DNA of 64,000 bases from Siccirubricoccus soli (GTDB lineage: Bacteria; Pseudomonadota; Alphaproteobacteria; Acetobacterales; Acetobacteraceae), in the NCBI RefSeq assembly GCF_024178315.1, contig NZ_JAMZIK010000051.1, positions 1 to 64,000 of the forward strand. The letters are read 5' to 3'. Within the stretch, counting starts at the first letter, position 1, and each line of letters opens with the position of its first letter. Positions 46,970-55,547 of this stretch are shown here, in pieces. A program made the position numbers and the translations under genes. Under the pieces are notes generated by a model. That model ran no database searches and had not been told where the DNA came from. It saw only the letters and a program-made list of their open reading frames with translations.

Positions 46970-47790
46970 TCTCCACCCCTCTGGCGAGCGAGGTGGCGGC
47001 GCTGCTCCGCCAGGCCGCGCAGGCCGAGATCCTGCCGCGCTGGCGCCGGCTGGAGGCGGACGCCATCCGCACCAAGACCGGGCCGCTGGATCTGGTGACG
47101 GATGCCGATGAGGCGGCGGAGCGGGTGATCGCCGCCGGGCTGCGGCGCCTCTTCCCAGGCTGCCTGGTGGTGGGGGAGGAGGCCTGCGCCGCCGATCCCG
47201 CACTGCTCGGCCGGCTGCGCGGGGCGGAGCTGGCCTTCGTGGTCGATCCGGTGGACGGCACGGCGAATTTCGCCGCTGGCCTGCCGCTCTTCGGCTGCAT
47301 GGCCGCGGCCATCCACCGCGGCGAGGTCATCGCCGGCTGGATCCACGACCCGCTGGGCGACGACACGGCGATCGCGCTGCGCGGGGAGGGGGCCTGGATC
47401 GAAACCGCCGCCGGCGCCCGCCGCGACCTCCGCGTGGCGGCGCCGGTGCCGGTGGGGCAGATGGTGGCTGCCGTCTCCTGGGGGTACATGGTGCCGCCGC
47501 TGAAGGCGCAGGTGACGGCGCGACTGCCGCAGCTCGGCGCCGTCATCGCCCTGCGCTGTGCCGCGCATGAATACCGGCTGGCAGCCGAGGGCCACGCCCA
47601 CGCCCTTGTCTACAACCGCCTCTACCCCTGGGACCACGCCCCGGGCTGGCTGCTGCACCGGGAAGCCGGGGGCTACTCGGCCCGATTCGACCGCACGCCC
47701 TACAGCCCGGTGGAGTTCACCGGCGGGCTGATCGTGGCGCCGAGCCGCGCGGCCTGGGAGGAGCTGCACGCGACGCTGATCGCGGCATAG
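46966..47790 (+). CDS. Inositol monophosphatase-family phosphatase
   Basis: A 274-residue Mg/Li-dependent phosphatase of the IMPase fold. The metal-binding motif is [21 protein letters not shown], the preceding Glu lies in [17 protein letters not shown] is near the N-terminus, and the second motif is [17 protein letters not shown]. Substrates in this family include inositol phosphate, histidinol phosphate and PAP; none can be chosen from the sequence. It starts within the hflX stop (ATGA) and is the last gene of the plus-strand cluster. Confidence 0.92.
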   Translation: MISTPLASEVAALLRQAAQAEILPRWRRLEADAIRTKTGPLDLVTDADEAAERVIAAGLRRLFPGCLVVGEEACAADPALLGRLRGAELAFVVDPVDGTANFAAGLPLFGCMAAAIHRGEVIAGWIHDPLGDDTAIALRGEGAWIETAAGARRDLRVAAPVPVGQMVAAVSWGYMVPPLKAQVTARLPQLGAVIALRCAAHEYRLAAEGHAHALVYNRLYPWDHAPGWLLHREAGGYSARFDRTPYSPVEFTGGLIVAPSRAAWEELHATLIAA

Positions 47791-47958
47791 GGCAGAGGCG
47801 CCCCGGCCCGGCGGAGAGCCAGGGTCGCAATCCTCCTGCCGAGCAGCGTTATCGCCACCGGCCTCCCTGCACCCCGCCTCCTGATCCCTGGCCCGATGGC
47901 ATGGTGATTGGCGATCTTCGCAACAAAACCCTTCGACTCGGCCTGCTTCCAGCCCGAG

Positions 47959-48738
47959 TCAGGCTTTCTCCTCCCGCTTCACCGCCTGCCACTCTGCCTC
48001 CATCCGCGGCAGCCCGGCATCTGCCGGAGTCAGGCCCTGCTTTGCCAGCGCCACTTCCACAGCGTTGAATCGCCGGATGAATTTGGCGTTTGCCCCGTGC
48101 AGCGCCTGCTCCGGATCGACATCGAGCTTCCGCGCCAGGTTCACCACGACGAAGAGCAGATCGCCCACCTCATCCGCCAGCCGCTCCGGCGCGCCGCCCG
48201 GGATCTCGGCCTGCAGCTCCGCCACTTCCTCCGCCAGCTTCTCGAGGACCGAGTCGGGGTCCGGCCAATCGAAACCGACTCGGGCGACCCGCTTGCTGAT
48301 CTTCAGTGCCCGAGTCAGGGCGGGGAGGGCGGTCGGCACTCCGGCCAGGGTACCGCTCTCGGCCCGCGCCGATCGCTCGCCGGCCTTCAGTGCCTCCCAG
48401 CCGGGCGTGTCGCCCTCACCAAAGACGTGCGGGTGCCGCCGAACCATCTTGGCCGCAATCGCCGCCGCCACCGCCGCGAAGTCGAAGACCCCGAGCTCCT
48501 CCGCCATCCTGGCGTGATAGACGACCTGGAAAAGCAGATCGCCCAGCTCGTCCAGCAGCGCCGGCATGTCCGGCCCCTCGGCGATGGCGGCCGCCACCTC
48601 ATAGCCTTCCTCGACGGTGTAGGGCGCGATGGTCTCGAAGCTCTGCTCCCGGTCCCAGGGACAGCCGCCGACCGGCGCCCTGAGCCGCGCCATGATGTCC
48701 AACAGCCGACGCAGCGCGGCCTCCGCAGTCTCCGTCAT
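47959..48738 (-). CDS. mazG: Nucleoside triphosphate pyrophosphohydrolase MazG
   Basis: MazG hydrolyses (d)NTPs to monophosphates and pyrophosphate. The 259-residue protein has two MazG domains. The first contains LRAPVGGCPWDREQSFETIAPYTVEEGYEV and LLDELGDLLFQVVYHARMA with the EExxE/D metal site. The second has LEKLAEEVAELQAEI and LADEVGDLLFVVVNLARKL. The C-terminus FIRRFNAVE and GLPRMEAEW is typical. The ATG at 48738 has GGGAGAG upstream; an in-frame ATG at 48816 is less likely. It converges on the IMPase-like gene. Confidence 0.95.
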   Translation of the reverse strand: MTETAEAALRRLLDIMARLRAPVGGCPWDREQSFETIAPYTVEEGYEVAAAIAEGPDMPALLDELGDLLFQVVYHARMAEELGVFDFAAVAAAIAAKMVRRHPHVFGEGDTPGWEALKAGERSARAESGTLAGVPTALPALTRALKISKRVARVGFDWPDPDSVLEKLAEEVAELQAEIPGGAPERLADEVGDLLFVVVNLARKLDVDPEQALHGANAKFIRRFNAVEVALAKQGLTPADAGLPRMEAEWQAVKREEKA

Positions 48739-49094
48739 CACCAACTCTCCCAGATCCGGCCCACCGATATGGGAGCGGCGCCGTCCCGCCAAGCCCGAGG
48801 CCGGATCTGTCGGCACGCCGAGTCGGGCAGGGTGCCAGCCGGGAGTACGCTAATTGTTCTTGTGGTCGGCCGGCTCGGCCAGTCAGGCGACCGCTTCGGA
48901 TACGCTACATCCACCAGCGCCGTGTACCGCATAAGACATATTATGGAAAATATCTGATTGGGGATAAGGCGCGGGAAAAGCTGGGGAAAGCCTCGGGTCA
49001 GATGTTCCTGTTCTGGCCGGGGCGTTGCCCGCCGGGGCCCCCGACCACGGGAACGAATGCCAAACACGGGACGCCAGACAAGGGCCGGCGCCGC
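48739..49094. other. 356-bp gene-free stretch with an AT-rich island upstream of mazG
   Basis: No ORF looks real here. The 30 nt at 48931-48960 contain only 7 G/C, against about 70 % around. They carry an inverted repeat, AGACATATT (48934-48942) with AATATCT (48949-48955), one base bulged. This may hold the mazG promoter or an operator. The rest has ordinary base composition. Confidence 0.45.
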
Positions 49095-49895
49095 TCAGCC
49101 CGTCAGCGGCACCTCCAGCCGCATGCCGTCGAAGCCCGGCTCGATGCCCGGCGGCAGCTCCCGCCGCAGCGCCTGGTAGTCCATGGCGGTGCCCATATGC
49201 GTCAGCACCACCCGCCGCGGCCGCAGCCGGGCCGTCCACTCCAGCACCTGCTCCAGATTGGCGTGCACCTTGTGCGGACCCTTCTGAAAGCAGCCCACCA
49301 CCCAGGTATCCAGGCCTTCGAGCGCCGCCAGGCTCTCCTCCGGCAGCATCACCACATCCGTCGAGTAGGCGAAGCCACCGATCCGGATACCGAGGGTGTC
49401 CATCACCCCATGGTCCTGGCGGAAGAGCTGTACCGGCAGGCCGGCGATCTCCCTGGTCTGGCCGTACTCGATGCGGATCGGCTCCAGCGCCGGCCGGTAG
49501 AAGAAGGGCGGCGTCGGGCCGATGAAGGCGTAGTCGAAACGATCATCCAGCTTCTGGAGGGTGGTCCTGGTGCCATAGGCATCGACCGCCCGGCCGGTGA
49601 TGCGGTTCACCTGGCGGATGTCGTCGATGCCCAGGATGTGGTCGGCATGGGCATGGGTGAAGACCACCGCCTCGAACCGCGCCGCCCCCACGGCCAGGAG
49701 CTGCTGGCGGAGGTCCGGCCCGGCATCGATCAGCAGCCGCCTTCCCTCCGGCCCCTCCACCAGGGCGGAGGTGCGGGTGCGGCGGTTGCGCGGCTCGGCA
49801 GGGTCGCACTCCCCCCACTCGCCCCCCTCGCCTGCCCCGCCCAGCAGCGGCACGCCGCCGGAGCCGCCGCAGCCGAGGAGGGTGACGCGCAGCAT
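49095..49895 (-). CDS. MBL-fold metal-dependent hydrolase (PhnP-like)
   Basis: A 266-residue metallo-beta-lactamase-fold phosphodiesterase. It starts MLRVTLLGCGGSGGVPLLGG and has the metal motif FTHAHADHILGIDD, a later His in RQDHGVMDTLG, the Asp in GFAYSTDVVMLPE, and the final His in VVLTHMGTAMDY. It resembles phosphoribosyl 1,2-cyclic phosphate phosphodiesterase (PhnP) and the MBL protein that usually follows tatD in alphaproteobacteria. No other phosphonate gene is nearby, so a general cyclic-phosphodiester role is likelier. It starts 5 nt after the tatD stop. Confidence 0.9.
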   Translation of the reverse strand: MLRVTLLGCGGSGGVPLLGGAGEGGEWGECDPAEPRNRRTRTSALVEGPEGRRLLIDAGPDLRQQLLAVGAARFEAVVFTHAHADHILGIDDIRQVNRITGRAVDAYGTRTTLQKLDDRFDYAFIGPTPPFFYRPALEPIRIEYGQTREIAGLPVQLFRQDHGVMDTLGIRIGGFAYSTDVVMLPEESLAALEGLDTWVVGCFQKGPHKVHANLEQVLEWTARLRPRRVVLTHMGTAMDYQALRRELPPGIEPGFDGMRLEVPLTG

Positions 49896-49900
49896 CGGTC

Positions 49901-50680
49901 TCAGGCCGCCTTCGGGTAGAGGCGGAGGAAGTTCGCCGTGGTCAGCTCCTCCAGCGCGGCCATGGAGAGGCCGCGCGCCTCCGCCAGCACCTTCGCCGTA
50001 TGGGCGACGAAGGCCGGCTCGCAGCGCTTGCCGCGCAGCGGCACGGGGGCGAGGTAGGGGCTGTCCGTCTCCACCAGCAGCCGCTCCGCCGGCAGCTCGG
50101 CCGCCAGCGCCCGCAGCTCCGGCGATTTCGGGAAGGTCAGGATGCCGGAGAAGGAGATGTAGCCGCCCAGCGCCACCGCCTGCCGCGCCAGGTCCGGGCC
50201 GGAGGAGAAACAGTGCAGCAGGAAGGGGAAGGCGCCGCCCGCCTCATGCTCCTCCCGCAATATGCCGATGATGTCCTCGTCTGCCTGCCGTGCATGGATG
50301 GCCAGCGGCAGGCCGGTGGCGCGGGCGGCGCGGATGTGCCGCCGGAAGCCTTCCTGCTGCAGGTCGCGCGGGGCCTTGTCGTAGAAATAGTCGAGGCCGC
50401 TCTCGCCGAGGCCGATGATGCGCGGGTGGTCGGCCAGCGCGACCAGCTCCTCGACCGTCGGCAGCCCCTCCGGCTCGCCGGCATTGTGCGGGTGGACGCC
50501 GACCGTGCCCCAGACCGTGTCGGGAAAGCGCTCAGCCAGGGCCTTCACCGCTGCGGCCTGCGCGACGCGCGTGCCGATGGTCACCATGCGCCCCACCCCG
50601 GCCTCCCGGGCCCGGGCGAGGATCGCGTCGATCTCGTCCTCGACGAAGTAGTCGAGGTGGCAATGGCTGTCGATCAGCAT
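49901..50680 (-). CDS. tatD: TatD-family metal-dependent hydrolase (DNase)
   Basis: A 259-residue TIM-barrel hydrolase of the TatD/YcfH group, a 3'-5' exonuclease or D-aminoacyl-tRNA-type deacylase. The metal motif is MLIDSHCHLDYF at the start. Then come GVHPHNAGEP, GESGLDYFYDKAPRDLQQEGF, ATGLPLAIHARQADEDII, LHCFSSGPD and LLVETDSPYLAPVPLRGKRCEP. The ATG at 50680 is fixed by the motif at the N-terminus. It lies 4 nt from the metG stop in the tmk-holB-metG-tatD operon. Confidence 0.95.
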   Translation of the reverse strand: MLIDSHCHLDYFVEDEIDAILARAREAGVGRMVTIGTRVAQAAAVKALAERFPDTVWGTVGVHPHNAGEPEGLPTVEELVALADHPRIIGLGESGLDYFYDKAPRDLQQEGFRRHIRAARATGLPLAIHARQADEDIIGILREEHEAGGAFPFLLHCFSSGPDLARQAVALGGYISFSGILTFPKSPELRALAAELPAERLLVETDSPYLAPVPLRGKRCEPAFVAHTAKVLAEARGLSMAALEELTTANFLRLYPKAA

Positions 50681-50684
50681 GGCG

Positions 50685-52220
50685 TCAGGCGGCCAGTTCG
50701 ATCTTGCGGAAGAGCGGGCTGGGCGGCGGCAGCGGAATGCCGCCCGGCAGCGGCGTCGCCAGATCGGCCAGCTTGCGTTGATCCTTCGGCACGCCGAGCT
50801 GGTCCAGCAGCGCGTCCATGGTGGTGGGCATGAAGGGCCAGAGGACGGTACCGAAGACCCGCAGCGCGTCATGAAGCAGACGCAGCACCTGCAACATCAG
50901 CACAGGATCGGTCTTCTTTAGCGCCCAGGGCGCCATTTGGGTGATGTAGCTGTTGGCATAGCGCACCTCAAACATAATATGCTCAAGGGCGGAATGAAAC
51001 TGTTGGTCCTCTAGCGCTTTGCCAACTTTCTCTCTGAGATCACTGATGCCGCTGTGTAGCGTCGTGTCGTGCATCAAATGCGGATTCTCTATTGGGGCTG
51101 GCAGCTTCCCCTCGCAATTCCGCTGGATCAGCGAGAGCGTCCGGTTCGCCAGATTGCCCAGCGCATCCGCCAGCTCGCCGTTGGTCCGCCCGGCCAGGGC
51201 GGCGCGGGAGAAGTCGCCGTCATTGCCGAAGGGCACTTCGCGCAGCAGGAAATACCGCACCGGGTCCAGCCCGTATTCGTCGATCAGCGCCAGCGGGTCG
51301 ATGACGTTGCCGAGGGATTTCGAGATCTTCTGCCCCTCATTCGTCCACCAGCCATGGGCAAACACCCGCTTCGGCGGCGCCAGCCCGGCGGCCTCGAGGA
51401 AGGCCGGCCAGTAGATGGTGTGGAAGCGGATGATGTCCTTCCCGACGAAATGCACATCCGCCGGCCAGAATTTCCAGCGCGGGTGGCTCTCGTCGGGGTA
51501 GCCGGCCGCGGTGATGTAGTTGGTCAGCGCGTCCAGCCAGACATACATCACATGTGCCTCGTCGCCGGGCACCGGGATACCCCAGCGGAAGCTGGTCCGG
51601 CTAATCGAGAGGTCGCTGAGCCCGCCCTTGATGAAGCTGATGACCTCGTTCCGCCGGCTCTCGGGCGCAATGAAGCGGCGATTGTCCTCGTAATAGCGCA
51701 GCAGCCAGTCCTGCCACTTGGACAGGCGGAAGAAGTAGCTCGGCTCCTTCACCCAGGCGACCGGGGCGCCGGAGGGGGCGTATTTCACCCCGTCCCGTTC
51801 GATCAGCTCGTCCGGGCCGTAGAAGGCCTCGTCGCGCACCGCGTACCAGCCCTCATAGGCGCCGAGATAGATCTCGCCCCGATCGGCCAGCCGCCGCCAC
51901 AGCTCCTGGCAGGCCGCCTTGTGGCGCGGCTCCGTGGTGCGGATGAAATCGTCGTTGGAGAAGCCCATGCGCTCGGCCAGGACGCGGAAGCTCTGGCTCA
52001 CCCGGTCGGTGAAGGATTGCGGGTCCATGCCCGCATCCTGCGCCGCCTTCTCCACCTTCTGGCCGTGCTCGTCCGTGCCGGTCAGGAAGAAGACCTCTTG
52101 CCCCTCCAGCCGCTTCCACCGCGCCAGCACATCGGTGGCGAGCGAGGTGTAGGCGTGGCCGATATGCGGCTTGTCGTTCACGTAATAGATCGGGGTCGTG
52201 ACGTAGTAGGGTTTCGACAT
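50685..52220 (-). CDS. metG: Methionine-tRNA ligase
   Basis: Class I aminoacyl-tRNA synthetase charging tRNA-Met, including initiator. The 511-residue product begins SKPYYVTTPIYYVNDKPHIGHAYT (HIGH motif). It shows FLTGTDEHGQKVEKAA, the KISKS form of the KMSKS loop in GQKISKSLGN, and a C-terminal anticodon-binding helical domain. The short form without a tRNA-binding C-extension is usual in alphaproteobacteria. An ATG at 52229 is an alternative start. Bases about 50915-51120 (residues about 370-435) are much less GC-rich than the rest of the gene; see findings. Confidence 0.96.
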   Translation of the reverse strand: MSKPYYVTTPIYYVNDKPHIGHAYTSLATDVLARWKRLEGQEVFFLTGTDEHGQKVEKAAQDAGMDPQSFTDRVSQSFRVLAERMGFSNDDFIRTTEPRHKAACQELWRRLADRGEIYLGAYEGWYAVRDEAFYGPDELIERDGVKYAPSGAPVAWVKEPSYFFRLSKWQDWLLRYYEDNRRFIAPESRRNEVISFIKGGLSDLSISRTSFRWGIPVPGDEAHVMYVWLDALTNYITAAGYPDESHPRWKFWPADVHFVGKDIIRFHTIYWPAFLEAAGLAPPKRVFAHGWWTNEGQKISKSLGNVIDPLALIDEYGLDPVRYFLLREVPFGNDGDFSRAALAGRTNGELADALGNLANRTLSLIQRNCEGKLPAPIENPHLMHDTTLHSGISDLREKVGKALEDQQFHSALEHIMFEVRYANSYITQMAPWALKKTDPVLMLQVLRLLHDALRVFGTVLWPFMPTTMDALLDQLGVPKDQRKLADLATPLPGGIPLPPPSPLFRKIELAA

Positions 52221-52232
52221 CGCCGCCATCTT

Positions 52233-53258
52233 TCAGCGAAGGGCGAGCTGGCCGAGTCCGGTCAGCACGGCCTGCTTGCGGTCGAGGTTCAACCGCTCCG
52301 TCTCCTCCGCGAGGAGGCCGAGCTTGTCCCACAGCCCCGCCCAGTCGGCAAGCGAACGCCCGCCGAGCCAGGGCGCCGCCGCCCCATCCCCGCCCCCTTG
52401 GCCGGCCGCCCGCAGCCCCGCCGCCAGTGCGCGCCGCAGCAGGGCGAAGAAGGTGCCGAGCGCCGCCGGGTCCCGCCGCCCCGCCACCTTCTCGGCGATC
52501 TCGAAGGCGAGGCGCGGGTCGAGGGCGGGCAGGCCGCGCAGCACCTCCTCGACCAGCGCCTGCAGGGCGAGCCCCTCGCCTTCCGCCAGGCTCAGCGCCC
52601 GGCCTGGGCTACCATCGGCGATCGCCGCCAGCCCGGCGCGCTCCTCGGCCGAGAGCTCCGGCAGCCAGCGGCCGAGCAGCCCCTCCATGGTCTCCTGCGG
52701 CAGCGGGTAGAGGTCGAGCCGCCGGCAGCGGCTGCGGATGGTCGGCAGCAGCGCCCCCGGCTGGCTGGTGACGAGGAGCTGCATGGTCCGCGGCGGCGGC
52801 TCCTCCAGCGTCTTCAGCAGGATGTTCGGCACCACCTCGCGCTCGGTGCGGTCCAGCTCCTCCACCACCAGCACGCGCCAGCCGCCCTCGGCCGCGGTAT
52901 GCGCCATGAAGCGCAGCGCGGCGCGGGCGTCGTCGGCCCGCAGCACCTCCTTCTTCCCCTTGTCGCCGGTGTTCGGCGCCATGGTGAAGAGATCGGCATG
53001 GGCGCCGGCGGCGACGCGGCGGAAGGCAGGGTGGTCCTCCGGCACGAAGAGCGGCGCCTGGCCCGGCACCGGCTCCGGCATGCCGGCCAGCAGCCAGCGG
53101 GCGAAGCGGTAGGCGAGCGTCGCCTTGCCCACGCCGGGCGGGCCGGCGACCAGCCAGGCATGGTGCAGCCGGCCGGCGCGGGCGGCCTCCTCCAGCAGCT
53201 TCGCCGGCAGGTCATGGCCGGCGAGATCCGGGTTGGCGCGGGGCTCCGGTGGCGTCAT
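52233..53258 (-). CDS. holB: DNA polymerase III subunit delta'
   Basis: Delta' is part of the clamp-loader complex. The 341-residue protein has LLEEAARAGRLHHAWLVAGPPGVGKATLAYRFA (Walker A-like), VLVVEELDRTEREVVPNILLKTLEEPPP and VTSQPGALLPTIRSRCRRLDL, which contains the SRC motif. A helical C-terminal collar domain follows. Overlap by 4 nt with tmk upstream and closeness to metG downstream fit the conserved tmk-holB-metG order. Confidence 0.94.
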   Translation of the reverse strand: MTPPEPRANPDLAGHDLPAKLLEEAARAGRLHHAWLVAGPPGVGKATLAYRFARWLLAGMPEPVPGQAPLFVPEDHPAFRRVAAGAHADLFTMAPNTGDKGKKEVLRADDARAALRFMAHTAAEGGWRVLVVEELDRTEREVVPNILLKTLEEPPPRTMQLLVTSQPGALLPTIRSRCRRLDLYPLPQETMEGLLGRWLPELSAEERAGLAAIADGSPGRALSLAEGEGLALQALVEEVLRGLPALDPRLAFEIAEKVAGRRDPAALGTFFALLRRALAAGLRAAGQGGGDGAAAPWLGGRSLADWAGLWDKLGLLAEETERLNLDRKQAVLTGLGQLALR

Positions 53259-53887
53259 GGCGGCAGCAGGCGGGACCGCACCGCGACCAGGATTGCATCG
53301 GTCACCGCATCGGCCGGCGGCGCGGCGTCGATGCGGACACAGCGCCCGGGATTCTCGGCCAGCACCGTGGCGAAGCCGGCCCGCACCCGGGCGTGGAAGG
53401 CGTCGTCCAGCCGGTCATAGCGGTTGACCTCGCCGCGGCGGAGGGCGCGTTCCAGCCCCAGCGCCTCCGGCACCTCCAGCATCAGGGTGAGATCCGGCGC
53501 CAGCCCGCCCAGCGCGGCGGCCGCAATGGCCTCGAAGACCGGCCGCGTCACGCCCTGGCCATGCACCTGATAGGCGAAGGTCGAGTCGGCGAAGCGGTCG
53601 CAGACCACCCAGATGCCGGCGGCGAGCGCCGGCGCGATCAGCCGCGCCACATGCTCCCGCCGCGCGACGAAATGCAGCAGGCATTCGGCGATGGGGTCGA
53701 AGCCGCGGGAGAGGATGAGGCCGCGCACCGCCTCCGCCCCCGGCGCCCCGCCCGGCTCGCGCGTCAGCAGCACGGGCAGGCCGGCCTCCGCCAGGGCGGC
53801 GGCGAGACGGCGGGCCTGGGTGGATTTCCCTGCCCCCTCCCCGCCTTCCAGCGTGATGAAGCGGCCCCGCTGCGCGGACCCGGTCAC
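53255..53887 (-). CDS. tmk: Thymidylate kinase
   Basis: Phosphorylates dTMP to dTDP for DNA synthesis. The 210-residue protein has the P-loop in RFITLEGGEGAGKSTQARRLAAAL, the DR(F/Y) motif region CDRFADSTFAYQVHGQGV with PVLLTREPGG before it, and a short lid (ERALRRGEVNRYDR). The GTG at 53887 (VTGSAQRGRFITLEGG) gives a normal length; the frame is open to 53974 without similarity. It starts the compact tmk-holB-metG-tatD-MBL operon. Confidence 0.95.
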   Translation of the reverse strand: MTGSAQRGRFITLEGGEGAGKSTQARRLAAALAEAGLPVLLTREPGGAPGAEAVRGLILSRGFDPIAECLLHFVARREHVARLIAPALAAGIWVVCDRFADSTFAYQVHGQGVTRPVFEAIAAAALGGLAPDLTLMLEVPEALGLERALRRGEVNRYDRLDDAFHARVRAGFATVLAENPGRCVRIDAAPPADAVTDAILVAVRSRLLPP

Positions 53888-54027
53888 GACCGCCCCATCC
53901 GCAGCGCGCCACGAACCAGGCCCATGGAAGGCGCGGACCCGCTCTCCCCGCCGTCCCTGTGCGCGCCTCGGCAATCCATCGTCCGGCCCATCACCGCTTC
54001 GCTCATCGGGCCACCTTATAGCAGCCG

Positions 54028-54065
54028 CGCTGCCCGCTGCCCTGCCGCGGCAGGCTGTGCGAAGC
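54028..54065 (-). repeat. Short dispersed repeat, copy 2 (partner at 27036-27082)
   Basis: On the minus strand this reads GGCTTCGCACAGCCTGCC, then GGCA, then GGCAGCGGGCAGC, as in the copy at 27 kb. Here it lies in the 239-bp gap between dacC and tmk. Confidence 0.5.
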
Positions 54066-54104
54066 CTCGGGCCACGCAGCGCCCCCGGGGGGAGCCCGCG
54101 AGGA

Positions 54105-54121
54105 CACGAAGCGGCTTCGTG
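54105..54121 (-). terminator. Candidate terminator hairpin after dacC
   Basis: CACGAAGC-G-GCTTCGTG is a near-perfect palindrome starting 6 nt downstream of the dacC stop (54127, minus strand). As RNA it would form a compact stem. No T-run follows, so efficiency is unclear. Confidence 0.45.
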
Positions 54122-54126
54122 GGGCG

Positions 54127-55362
54127 TCAGCCCCCGCCCACCCAGCGGCCGATGACCGCGGGGATGCGGGCCACGAGGCCGAGCTTGTCCACATCCGCCC
54201 CCGCCATCAGCGGCAGGGACATGGGCGGCACGCCCTGGCCGGAGACCTCGAGCCGGCCGAGCTCCGTCCCCTTCAGCACCGGCGCCGCGACGGGCGCGTC
54301 ATAGCGCAGCCGCGCCTGCAGGTTCCGCCGCCATTGCCGCGGCAGCGTCACCACCACGTCCCGTCCGCCGACCAGCGGCACGGTCGAGCGTTCCCCGAGA
54401 TGCACCGGCACTTCCTCGATCACGTCCTGGGCGCGGAACAGCACGACGTTCTCGAATTCGCGGAAGCCCCATTCCAGCAGCCGCTCGCTCTCCTCCGCCC
54501 GCGCCCGCATGGAGGTGAGGCCGTTGAAGACCAGGATCAGCCGCCGCTCCCCGCGCTTCGCGCTGGCGGTCAGGCCGTAGCCCGCTTCCTCGGTATGGCC
54601 GGTCTTCAGCCCGTCCGCGCCCGGCACCCGGGCCAGGGTGGGATTGCGGTTCTCCTGGGTGATGTCGTTCCAGCGGAAGCTGCGCTCATTGTAGACGCGG
54701 TAGTAGTCGGGGAAATCGGCGATGAGGCGCTTGGCCAGCCGCGCCAGGTCGCGGCAGGTCATCCGGTGCTCCGGGTCCGGCCAGCCGGTGGCGTTGCGGA
54801 AATTGCTGTCGGTCAGGCCGATCTCCCGCGCCTTGGCGTTCAGCTCCTCGGCGAATTGCTGCTCGCTGCCGCTGATGGCTTCCGCCAGCACCACGCAGGC
54901 ATCGTTGCCGGACTGCACGATGACGCCGCGGATCAGCGCCTCCACCGGGACGGTGGTGCCGATCTGGACGAACATCTTGCTGCCGCCCATGCGCCAGGCC
55001 CGCTCGCTGACCGGCAGCTCCTGCGACATGGTCAGCCGGCCCTGCTTCAGCCGCTCGAAGACCAGGTACATGGTCATCAGCTTCGACATGGAGGACGGCG
55101 GCATGCGTTCGTCCGCATTCTTCTCCAGCAGCACCGCATCCGTGTCGTAGTCGATCACCAGCGCCTGCTTCGCCTGGGTGTCCAGCGGGCCGAGCGGGGT
55201 GTTGGCCGGCGAGGTGGGCGGCGGAGCCGGGCGGGCGGCGGGCGCGGCGCGGGAGCCGCGCGACTGCGCCAGGGCGGGCAGCGGCAGGCTGGCGGCCGCG
55301 GCGGAGAGGACCACAGCGCGGCGGCCGGGAGAGGATTCGGCCGAACGGGTCGGGCGGGACAT
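54127..55362 (-). CDS. dacC: D-alanyl-D-alanine carboxypeptidase (PBP5/6 family)
   Basis: A periplasmic serine carboxypeptidase trimming peptidoglycan pentapeptides, 411 residues. The N-terminus has an RRAVVLSAAAASLPLPALA signal. The catalytic motifs are SSMSKL (SxxK), SGN in VQSGNDACV, and KTGHTEEAG (KTG). After the transpeptidase domain (to about 310) comes the PBP5-type C-terminal beta domain (about 310-400) ending in a short hydrophobic/amphipathic segment that probably anchors it to the membrane. It is flanked by rlpA/mltB and tmk, a common alphaproteobacterial order. Confidence 0.94.
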   Translation of the reverse strand: MSRPTRSAESSPGRRAVVLSAAAASLPLPALAQSRGSRAAPAARPAPPPTSPANTPLGPLDTQAKQALVIDYDTDAVLLEKNADERMPPSSMSKLMTMYLVFERLKQGRLTMSQELPVSERAWRMGGSKMFVQIGTTVPVEALIRGVIVQSGNDACVVLAEAISGSEQQFAEELNAKAREIGLTDSNFRNATGWPDPEHRMTCRDLARLAKRLIADFPDYYRVYNERSFRWNDITQENRNPTLARVPGADGLKTGHTEEAGYGLTASAKRGERRLILVFNGLTSMRARAEESERLLEWGFREFENVVLFRAQDVIEEVPVHLGERSTVPLVGGRDVVVTLPRQWRRNLQARLRYDAPVAAPVLKGTELGRLEVSGQGVPPMSLPLMAGADVDKLGLVARIPAVIGRWVGGG

Positions 55363-55547
55363 GGGACGGGCTCCTGGAGCGCTGGCGGCATCGATACGCC
55401 CGACGGCCGGGTGGGCTCAAGCGCTGGATGAAGAGAGGTCGCTAATGGGTTGCGAGGGCTCCCGGCGCGGGATCCCGTAGGGGCTCCGCCACCGTCGCCT
55501 TCGTGACCACTTCACGGATCGGCGGGCTCGCCCGGAGCCTCCGGGTG

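Noticed and set aside
47930-48825. Cluster of about seven GANTC sites (CcrM methylation motif) in and around mazG
   Set aside because: At 70 % GC about 2.8 such sites per kb are expected, so the excess is at most about threefold and could be chance or local sequence bias.
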